A stretch of DNA of 12,868 nt from W0P28-013 sp963621145. Lineage in GTDB: Bacteria; Bacteroidota; Bacteroidia; Bacteroidales; Paludibacteraceae. How positions within the stretch are numbered: position 1 is the first letter of the stretch; the number at the start of each line of letters is the position of its first letter. The notes under the pieces were generated by a model. The model saw nothing but the letters and a program-made list of their open reading frames with translations. It had not been told where the DNA came from and ran no database searches. Both the position numbers and the translations under genes were made by a program. The stretch is from the NCBI GenBank assembly GCA_963621145.1, contig CAVFDI010000048.1:1-12868 (forward strand), read 5' to 3'. This document shows, in pieces, positions 7,081 to 12,868 of this stretch.

Positions 7081-7122
7081 ACCTCAAATTTCTGCAAAAA
7101 GTAAAAAATACCGCAATCTGAA

Positions 7123-8937
7123 ATGCAACGCAGAATCATTCTTTTCGTTCGTTTTTATCTATTTTGGCTGATAGTTTGGCTGGTGCAAAAGCCGCTATTC
7201 ATGCTGGCCGAGGTTGGCAATTTGTCGGGCATTGGCTTTGTTGATTGGCTGCGTGTGATGTGGCATGGGCTGCCGCTCGACCTTTCGGTGGCTGCCTACA
7301 TCACGGTGCTGTTCGGACTGCTTTTGTGCGTATCGCCATTCGTGAAAAACGCCATTGTGCGGCGCATTAGCGACTGCTACACGGCACTGATTGCCACTGC
7401 CACGCTGCTCATTTTCTTATCCGATGTAGGCACATACCCTGCGTGGGGTTTCAGACTCGACCGCACAGTTTTTCTCTACCTCACATCGCCACGCGAAGTG
7501 CTAGCCTGCGCCGAATGGTGGGTCTGGCTGTTGGCTGTGGTGGCATTCGTAGCAGGATTTGCAGCCATTTGGTTCTGCTACCGAAAATTTATCAGCAAAA
7601 AAATTGAGAATTTACAACCCGCTAATTATAAATCAGTTATAGTACTATTTCTGCTCACTGCATTGCTATTTTTGCCCATTCGCGGCAGCGTAACCACCTC
7701 GACCATGAACACGGGGCGCGTCTATTTCAGTCAAGATTTGCGGCTAAATCAGGCGGCGATAAATCCAGCATTCAACCTAATGGAATCGCTCAGCGGCTAC
7801 ACTTTCGACACGGCGCACTACACCTACATGGCAGCCGACGTAGCCGCCGATTCGCTTGCGCAAATGTTGCCACAGCACACCGAGCGCACGCAAAAAATTC
7901 TGAATTGCGAGCGACCAAACATCTTTCTGATAGTGTGGGAAAGCGGCTCTGCCAACGCCATGGCGGCACTTGGCGGCGAAGCTGATGTTACACCAAATTT
8001 CAACCGATTGTGCGACGAAGGCGTGCTTTTCACGCAAGTGTATGCCAGCAGTTTCCGCACCGACCGCGGCGTGGTGGCTGTTTTGAGCGGTTTTCCTGGT
8101 CAGCCAACGGCATCGCTCATGACTGTGCCAGCCAAGGCGCAACATCTACCAACCATTTCGCGAAGTGTGCAAAAGGCTGATTATCAGCTGAAATTCTACT
8201 ACGGCGGCGACGAAGATTTCACCTGTATGCGGTCGTATTTGGTAGCTGCGGGTTTCGAGCAAAGGGTGTGCGACAAAGATTTTCCAATTGCCGAACGCAC
8301 CTCGAAATGGGGCGCACACGACCATTCGCTGTTTGCGCTGATGGCCGACCAACTGCACGACACGCCGCAACCATTCATGAAGATGGCGCTCACATCGAGC
8401 AGCCACGAGCCATTCGAAGTGCCAATGCAGCGTTTCGACGACCTCTATCTGAACTCGATGGCATACGCCGACAGCTGTCTTGGCGCATTTGTAGAGCAGT
8501 TGCGTGCCAGCGATTTGTGGCAAAATTCGCTTGTGGTAATTGTCGCCGACCATGGTTTTCGCTATCCGTACTCCATCGGGCACTACGATGCTGCACGCTA
8601 TCACATTCCCATTCTGATGGTGGGCGGTGCGGTGCGCGAGCCGATGAGAATCGACAAAATATGCTCGCAGATTGACCTTGCGCCCACGCTTTTGGCGCAA
8701 CTCGGCATCGACCACAGCGACTATCGTTTCGGGAAAAACATTCTCGACAGCGCCTACACGCAGCCTTGGGCATTCTACTCGTTTGTCGATGGTTTTGGCA
8801 TGATAACTCCCTGCGACACAACCATTTACGATGCAAAAGCCGACAAAATTCTGCATCAAACACTACCCGACTCCATCAATTTCACCCGCGGCAAAGCATT
8901 TTTGCAAGAGGTTTATGCGGAGATTGAGAGGTTATAG
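7123..8937 (+). CDS. LtaS/OpgB-like membrane sulfatase-fold transferase
   Basis: The 604-residue protein has about five N-terminal membrane segments (residues ~8-200: e.g. FYLFWLIVWLVQKPLFML, ITVLFGLLLCVSPF, WVWLLAVVAFVAGFAAIW, VIVLFLLTALLFLP) and a large periplasmic alkaline-phosphatase/sulfatase domain (~265-560). Visible catalytic parts are Glu273 (VWESG), Thr313 (FRTDRGV, the likely nucleophile), the YGGDEDF and KWGAHDH segments, His428 (SSHEPF) and Asp476-His477 (ADHG). These mirror LtaS of Firmicutes and OpgB phosphoglycerol transferase. A Gram-negative host does not make lipoteichoic acid, so the acceptor is unknown; a phosphoglycerol or similar headgroup transfer to a periplasmic glycan or lipid is inferred. 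The last residues ERL and the stop fall in a copy of a short dispersed repeat. It seems to be a single-gene unit, converging on the ABC-F gene. Confidence 0.85.
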   Translation: MQRRIILFVRFYLFWLIVWLVQKPLFMLAEVGNLSGIGFVDWLRVMWHGLPLDLSVAAYITVLFGLLLCVSPFVKNAIVRRISDCYTALIATATLLIFLSDVGTYPAWGFRLDRTVFLYLTSPREVLACAEWWVWLLAVVAFVAGFAAIWFCYRKFISKKIENLQPANYKSVIVLFLLTALLFLPIRGSVTTSTMNTGRVYFSQDLRLNQAAINPAFNLMESLSGYTFDTAHYTYMAADVAADSLAQMLPQHTERTQKILNCERPNIFLIVWESGSANAMAALGGEADVTPNFNRLCDEGVLFTQVYASSFRTDRGVVAVLSGFPGQPTASLMTVPAKAQHLPTISRSVQKADYQLKFYYGGDEDFTCMRSYLVAAGFEQRVCDKDFPIAERTSKWGAHDHSLFALMADQLHDTPQPFMKMALTSSSHEPFEVPMQRFDDLYLNSMAYADSCLGAFVEQLRASDLWQNSLVVIVADHGFRYPYSIGHYDAARYHIPILMVGGAVREPMRIDKICSQIDLAPTLLAQLGIDHSDYRFGKNILDSAYTQPWAFYSFVDGFGMITPCDTTIYDAKADKILHQTLPDSINFTRGKAFLQEVYAEIERL

Positions 8938-8959
8938 GTGAAAGGTGAGAGATTAGAGG
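8926..8959 (+). repeat. GGTTATAG-type short repeat, copy 3, overlapping a stop codon
   Basis: GAGAGGTTATAGGTGAAAGG and the following GTGAGAGATTAGAGG resemble copies 1 and 2 but lack the inner TTTATAG unit. The copy begins inside the LtaS-like gene: its AGG TTA TAG makes the last two residues (Arg-Leu) and the stop. It fills the 35-base space between the two convergent genes. No terminator hairpin is visible there. Confidence 0.5.
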
Positions 8960-8972
8960 GCGGGGAATGCGA

Positions 8973-10904
8973 TTATTGCTCGTTCGAAAGCCGTTCTAGT
9001 TCTTCCGACAGAAGTTCCCACTCGTACATTTTTTGTTCGAGGGCGTGTTTGGTGCGCTGATAATCTTCGACCGATTGCGCATCGCTCTGGCCAGCGGCAA
9101 AAGCGGTCTCCATTTCGGCAATTTTCTGCTCCAATGCTGCAATTTCAGCCTCGGCATCAGTCACAAGTTTTTCCTGTTTGCGCACCTGCCGCGCACGCTC
9201 TTTGCGCAGTTCGTAGTTTTGCTTATTGTCCGATGCCGTCTCGATTTTCACCGATTTTTCGATAGGCTGCGCGCGCTCCAACTCTTGCAGATTTTGCAGG
9301 CGTTTGGTTTGCAAAAAGTCGTGAATGCCGCCAAGATGTTCGCGCACCTTGCGACGACCGAATTCGTACACTTTTTCGACCAATCCATCGAGAAATTCAC
9401 GGTCGTGGCTCACCACTATCACTGTGCCGTCGAACGCTTTGATGGCCTCTTTCAGCACATCTTTCGAAGGCATATCGAGGTGATTTGTAGGTTCGTCGAG
9501 AATGAGCAGATTGGCGGGTTCGAGCAGCAGACGAATCATCGCCAGACGACTGCGTTCGCCGCCCGAGAGCACCTTCACTTTTTTGTCGCTCGCCTCGCCA
9601 CCAAACATGAATGCGCCCAAAATATCGCGTATTTTCGTGCGAATGTCGCCCACCGCCACATCGTCGATGGTCTGAAAAACGGTCTTTTCCTCGTCGAGCA
9701 GACTGGCCTGATTTTGCGCAAAATAGCCTATTTTCACCTGATGCCCGAGCCGCAGCGTGCCATCGAACGGAATCTCGCCCATAATGCACTTCACCAGCGT
9801 CGATTTGCCCTCGCCATTTTTGCCAACAAAAGCCACTTTTTCGCCACGTTTTATCTCCATCGAAATATCTTCCAAAACCACATGATCGCCATAGGCTTTG
9901 GTCAGATGTTCCACAAAAACGGGCAGCACGCCCGAGTGTGGCGCAGGCGGAAATTTCAGATGCAGACGCGCCGTATCTTCCAAATCAACCTCGATACGTT
10001 CCAGTTTTTCGAGTTGTTTTATGCGACTCTGCACCTGTACGGCTTTGGTGGCTTTGTAGCGGAAACGTTCGATGAAATCCTCGGTTTCGGCTATCATTTT
10101 TTGCTGATTTTCGTAAGCGCGAATTTGCTGTTCGCGGCGTTCGGCACGCAGTTGTTTGTATTTGGAGTACGATGCTTTGTAGTCGTAGATGCGCCCGAGC
10201 GAAATCTCGATAGTGCGCGTAGTTACTGCGTCGAGGAAGGCGCGGTCGTGGCTCACCAGCACAATGGCGGAGTGTGTGCCAGCCAAAAAGTTTTCGAGCC
10301 ACTGAATGGACTCGATGTCGAGGTGGTTGGTTGGTTCGTCGAGCAACAGCAGGTCGGGGCGCTGCAGCAGAATCTTCGCTAGCTCTATTCGCATGCGCCA
10401 GCCGCCACTAAATTCGGAGGTTTGCCGTTCCAGATCGCTGCGTTCGAAGCCTAATCCGAGCAGTGTTTTTTCTATCTCGGCCTGCATATTGGCTGCGCCG
10501 AACAGTTGCAAACGCTCGTTTTCGTGCGCCAGACGCTCGGTTATTTCGCGATATTCGTCGCTCTCGTAGTCGGTGCGCTCGGCCAGCTCGTTGCCCAGCC
10601 GCTCGATGAGTTGCTGCGTCTGCCTGATCTCGCCAAAAGCCTGCTCCACCTCCTGCTGCACGGTGCGCTGATCTTTCACCAACAGATGTTGCGGCAGATA
10701 GCCAATGGTCAGATCTTTTGGTTTGACAATGCGTCCGTGCGTGGGCTGCTGTTGGCCCGCAAAGAGCCGAAGCAGCGTGGTTTTGCCAGCGCCGTTTTTG
10801 CCCACAAGCGCAATTTTGTCTTTGGGATTGACCAAAAAAGAAATATTGTCGAACAGCGGTGCGCCACCGCCAAACTCCATTGTCAACTGCTCTACCGAAA
10901 CCAT
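8973..10904 (-). CDS. ABC-F family ATP-binding protein (duplicated ATPase, no membrane domain)
   Basis: ABC-F proteins act on the ribosome, easing stalled or difficult translation; they are not transporters. The 643-residue protein carries two ATPase halves. The first has Walker A GKNGAGKTT (35-43), signature SGGWR (166-170) and Walker B DEPTNHLD (189-196). The second has GKNGEGKST (361-369), SGGER (447-451) and DEPTNHLD (470-477). Between them is a charged linker helix region (about 225-315, KQLRAERREQQIRAYENQQK), and after about 545 a Glu/Lys/Gln-rich C-terminal coiled coil. This layout suits the YheS/Uup-like housekeeping type rather than the antibiotic-resistance type, though subfamily assignment by eye is uncertain. 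I chose ATG 10904 (MVSVEQLTMEFGG); the in-frame ATG at 10985 would span the promoter. Confidence 0.92.
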   Translation of the reverse strand: MVSVEQLTMEFGGGAPLFDNISFLVNPKDKIALVGKNGAGKTTLLRLFAGQQQPTHGRIVKPKDLTIGYLPQHLLVKDQRTVQQEVEQAFGEIRQTQQLIERLGNELAERTDYESDEYREITERLAHENERLQLFGAANMQAEIEKTLLGLGFERSDLERQTSEFSGGWRMRIELAKILLQRPDLLLLDEPTNHLDIESIQWLENFLAGTHSAIVLVSHDRAFLDAVTTRTIEISLGRIYDYKASYSKYKQLRAERREQQIRAYENQQKMIAETEDFIERFRYKATKAVQVQSRIKQLEKLERIEVDLEDTARLHLKFPPAPHSGVLPVFVEHLTKAYGDHVVLEDISMEIKRGEKVAFVGKNGEGKSTLVKCIMGEIPFDGTLRLGHQVKIGYFAQNQASLLDEEKTVFQTIDDVAVGDIRTKIRDILGAFMFGGEASDKKVKVLSGGERSRLAMIRLLLEPANLLILDEPTNHLDMPSKDVLKEAIKAFDGTVIVVSHDREFLDGLVEKVYEFGRRKVREHLGGIHDFLQTKRLQNLQELERAQPIEKSVKIETASDNKQNYELRKERARQVRKQEKLVTDAEAEIAALEQKIAEMETAFAAGQSDAQSVEDYQRTKHALEQKMYEWELLSEELERLSNEQ

Positions 10905-10935
10905 TATGCCGCTCGAAAATCGATTTTTTTGAGGT

Positions 10936-10968
10936 GCAAAATTACGAAAAAATGCCGATGTGCCGAAA
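10936..10968 (-). promoter_or_regulatory. ABC-F gene promoter
   Basis: On the minus strand TAATTTTGC (10936-10944) is a Bacteroidota -7 box preceded by TTTTTTCG. TTTC (10965-10968) sits 20 bases upstream, one base off the TTTG -33 consensus. Transcription would start about 25 bases before the ATG at 10904. Confidence 0.6.
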
Positions 10969-10977
10969 TCAGCCCAA

Positions 10978-11010
10978 TTTGCCAATGTTGATTTTCTTTG
11001 CTATTTTTGC
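10978..11010 (+). promoter_or_regulatory. phosphoethanolamine transferase promoter
   Basis: TTTG (10978-10981), a 20-base spacer and TATTTTTGC (11002-11010) match the Bacteroidota consensus fully, which makes this one of the clearest promoters here. It points to the gene at 11245 and would place dispersed repeat B almost at the start of the transcript. Confidence 0.65.
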
Positions 11011-11029
11011 AAGTTAATTAAAGACTAAA

Positions 11030-11109
11030 ACTTTTGACCAACTGCAGAAAGTAGAATGTCGCGAACCTGTCCCCTTTGCAAGGTGACGAGCGAAGCGGAG
11101 GGGTTCGGG
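11030..11109 (+). repeat. dispersed 75-bp repeat, copy B
   Basis: Positions 11035-11109 align without gaps to copy A (67/75). Positions 11030-11069 also match 12780-12819 at 39 of 40 bases (difference at 11043). The inner hairpin CCCCTT-TGC-AAGGTG has one mismatch relative to copy A. This copy is near the 5' end of the transferase transcript, unlike A and C, which follow stop codons. Confidence 0.85.
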
Positions 11110-11149
11110 GAGCAATAAACAATGAAAAATAAAAAATGAATAATAGAGC

Positions 11150-11168
11150 GGACGCACGCAGTGCGTCC
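11150..11168. repeat. perfect inverted repeat GGACGCAC-GCA-GTGCGTCC
   Basis: Eight paired bases (11150-11157 with 11161-11168) enclose a three-base loop, followed by CTACAAACC. It is GC-rich within an A/T-rich leader, 76 bases before the transferase ATG. No T-run follows, so it is not a standard intrinsic terminator. Similar GGACGCAC hairpins occur between Bacteroidota genes, as far as I recall. Confidence 0.7.
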
Positions 11169-11244
11169 CTACAAACCTAAAAACAGAAATTGCGCTAGCA
11201 ATTTCGACAAATTTAGAAACTTTTCCAACCAGAAACCACAAAAT

Positions 11245-12774
11245 ATGAAACATTTTCAAAACCTTCGTTCCATCAATCTAACACTGTTTGCCGCAATAAT
11301 GAGCGTGGCGAACTTTCTGTTTTTCCACATTCCATTCTTCACCTTTGTGAGCCAAAATGTCGATTTCGGCACATTCAACGGCTGGGTCATTTTCGTGAGC
11401 CTCGTCGTGCTAGTGCTGGTGGCAAATTTCTTCGCATTCTACCTATTTTGTTACCTTTTCCGCATTGTTGGCAAGGTGCTTTTGGCCATCACCTTTGTGC
11501 TGAGCGCGCTGTCGGTCTACTTCATTCGCACCTACAATGTGATTCTCGACGAGAGCATGATGGGCAACGTGTTCAACACACAATGGAGCGAGGCTTCGGG
11601 CTTTTTCCACATCAACATGATTTTGTATGTGCTGATTTTCGGCATTCTGCCGTGCATCTACATTTTCTGGTCGCGAGTGAACTACGGCTCCATCAAACGT
11701 TTTTCGGCAACCACTGGCAGCGCATTGGCACTGATTTTGGTATTGGTTTTTGCCAACGCTAGCAACTGGCTTTGGATCGACAAAAACTCGAAAGTGCTTG
11801 GTGCGCTCGTCATGCCGTGGTCGTACACCGTGAACACAGCGCGGCTCTTCATTCATCAACATCAAGAAAACGAAGAAGAGATACTGCTGCCCGATGCCAC
11901 CATCGAAAACAACGACCGCGAAGTGGTGGTTTTGGTGATTGGCGAATCGGCTCGGCGACAGAATTTTTCGCTCTACGGCTATGCCCAAGAGACCAATCCG
12001 CTGCTTGCCGTCACCGAAAATCTGCACGCTTTCAGGGCGACATCGTGCGCCACCTACACCACTGCGGGCGTAAAGTGCATTTTGGAACACGACGACACGG
12101 GCAAACTCTACGAAATTCTGCCAAATTATCTGCATCGCAATGGCGCCGAAGTGGTTTGGCGCACCACCAACTGGGGCGAGCCGCCTGTTCACATCGAGAA
12201 ATACCAGAAACGCGCCGACCTTGAAGCGCTATGCGACAGCAATTGCCAATACGACGAGGTGCTGCTCGCAAAACTGAAAGAGCAAATCGACGCAAGCGAC
12301 AAAGCCAAAACGCTGATTGTGCTGCACACAAGCACCAGCCACGGACCGCAATACAGCCAAAAATATCCGCCACGCTTCGAGCGGTTCACGCCCGTGTGCA
12401 ACAGCGTGGAACTAGCCAACTGCTCGCACGACGAACTCATCAACGCCTACGACAACAGCATTCTCTACACCGATTTTCTGCTGCACAGCGTCATCAATCT
12501 GCTGCAAGACCTCGACAGCTGCCGCAGCGCCATGATTTTTGTGTCGGACCACGGCGAATCGCTCGGCGAAGGCAACCTCTACATGCACGGCGTGCCAATA
12601 AGCATTGCGCCAAGCGAACAATACGAAATTCCGTTCATCGTCTGGACTTCGGACAACACACCGCTCAAGCCCATCGACGACCTTACGCAACACCATGTCT
12701 TCCACAGCATTCTGCGCTTTCTGCACATCAATTCGCCCATATTCGACGAAGAAAAAAGCATCTTTTTTAATTGA
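11245..12774 (+). CDS. EptA/MCR-family phosphoethanolamine transferase
   Basis: This inner-membrane enzyme moves phosphoethanolamine from phosphatidylethanolamine to lipid A or a related acceptor, often lowering binding of cationic peptides. The 509-residue product has five membrane segments (about residues 10-205) and a periplasmic sulfatase-fold domain. Glu234 (VIGESARRQNF), Thr272 (SCATYTTAG, the likely nucleophile), SHGPQYSQKYP, Asp435-His436 (SDHGESLGE) and the MHG motif fit the active site. Cys268 and Cys278 keep the ten-residue disulfide spacing of MCR-1, and the CDSNC and CNSVELANC pairs fit the other two disulfides. The residues around Thr272 differ from the common CGTxTAxSxPCM pattern. 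ATG 11245 precedes the first membrane segment; the in-frame ATG at 11161 lies within a hairpin repeat. The acceptor (lipid A or another glycan) is not provable here. The chain seems complete. Confidence 0.9.
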   Translation: MKHFQNLRSINLTLFAAIMSVANFLFFHIPFFTFVSQNVDFGTFNGWVIFVSLVVLVLVANFFAFYLFCYLFRIVGKVLLAITFVLSALSVYFIRTYNVILDESMMGNVFNTQWSEASGFFHINMILYVLIFGILPCIYIFWSRVNYGSIKRFSATTGSALALILVLVFANASNWLWIDKNSKVLGALVMPWSYTVNTARLFIHQHQENEEEILLPDATIENNDREVVVLVIGESARRQNFSLYGYAQETNPLLAVTENLHAFRATSCATYTTAGVKCILEHDDTGKLYEILPNYLHRNGAEVVWRTTNWGEPPVHIEKYQKRADLEALCDSNCQYDEVLLAKLKEQIDASDKAKTLIVLHTSTSHGPQYSQKYPPRFERFTPVCNSVELANCSHDELINAYDNSILYTDFLLHSVINLLQDLDSCRSAMIFVSDHGESLGEGNLYMHGVPISIAPSEQYEIPFIVWTSDNTPLKPIDDLTQHHVFHSILRFLHINSPIFDEEKSIFFN

Positions 12775-12779
12775 TTAAG

Positions 12780-12843
12780 ACTTTTGACCAACCGCAGAAA
12801 GTAGAATGTCGCGAACCTGGCAGTCGCGCGGGATTTGTAATCC
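12780..12843 (+). repeat. dispersed repeat, copy C, fused to a different hairpin unit
   Basis: 12780-12819 equals copy B except at one base, but after AACCTG the CCCCTTTGC hairpin part is replaced by CAGTCGCGCGGGATT and an inverted repeat GGATT-TGT-AATCC (12831-12843). The copy starts six bases after the transferase stop, in sense orientation. The continuation to the window edge (GAGAAAGCGGGCGAATAATC) is unassigned and may belong to the same unit. The GGATTTGTAATCC palindrome resembles REP-like elements, but no REP-associated transposase is in view. Confidence 0.8.
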
Positions 12844-12868
12844 GAGAAAGCGGGCGAATAATCATTCG

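Larger units (their letters stand above)
10905..11244. other. 340-base divergent intergenic region
   Basis: The space between the ABC-F and phosphoethanolamine transferase starts has no gene. It contains back-to-back promoters (minus 10936-10968, plus 10978-11010), repeat copy B (11035-11109), an A/T-rich stretch (11111-11143), a perfect GC-rich hairpin (11150-11168) and a short leader to ATG 11245. The rightward leader would be about 225 bases and include both repeat structures. Confidence 0.6.

Noticed and set aside
9033..10382. A 449-codon rightward frame opposite the ABC-F gene
   Set aside because: Phe/His-rich translation typical of an antisense shadow; the minus strand encodes two complete ATPase motif sets.
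12780..12868. Integron attC site or CRISPR repeat
   Set aside because: Repeats are few, far apart and in both orientations, with no regular spacers, no integrase or cas gene and no attC core arrangement.

Overview
The window looks like chromosome from an anaerobic, Gram-negative member of the Bacteroidota, probably Bacteroidales. Several upstream regions carry the Bacteroidota -33/-7 promoter pattern (TTTG or TTG, about 17-20 bases, then TAnnTTTGC) instead of -35/-10 boxes. The genes fit: an oxygen-sensitive class III ribonucleotide reductase with its activase, a DUF3298 lipoprotein, an RNase H with an N-terminal viroplasmin-type domain, and an inner-membrane phosphoethanolamine transferase. 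The order and species cannot be fixed from sequence reading alone.

Layout. 1-396 is a gene-free promoter region, with leftward promoters for a gene outside the window and a rightward promoter for nrdD. 397-2964 is the nrdD-nrdG operon, with ATG directly following TAG. 3082-3720 is an AT-rich leftward toxin-antitoxin pair: an intact small antitoxin overlapping, by ATGA, a PIN-domain toxin gene that is frame-broken. 3895-6950 runs leftward: a DEAD-box RNA helicase, a DUF3298 lipoprotein 35 bases behind it, and, after a repeat-rich 219-base gap, RNase H. 7123-8937 (rightward) is an LtaS/OpgB-like membrane sulfatase-fold transferase. 8973-10904 (leftward) is a duplicated-ATPase ABC-F protein. 11245-12774 (rightward) is an EptA/MCR-family phosphoethanolamine transferase. 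The last 94 bases hold a dispersed repeat.

How the genes relate. NrdD and NrdG together make deoxynucleotides without oxygen. The helicase, RNase H and ABC-F protein are general RNA/translation or nucleic-acid functions. The two membrane transferases share the alkaline-phosphatase fold and act on the periplasmic side, presumably decorating envelope lipids or glycans; they are separate transcription units, so joint action is inference only.

The main non-gene signal is dispersed repeats. A 75-bp element occurs at 3799-3873 and 11035-11109 (67/75 identical by eye). A third copy at 12780-12819 shares 39 of 40 bases with the second, then switches to an unrelated hairpin-bearing sequence, part of which recurs right after the toxin stop codon. 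A second short repeat family (GGTTATAG...) occurs three times, and one copy supplies the last codons and stop of the LtaS-like gene. I saw no CRISPR array, tRNA, rRNA, transposase or clearly new multi-gene system.
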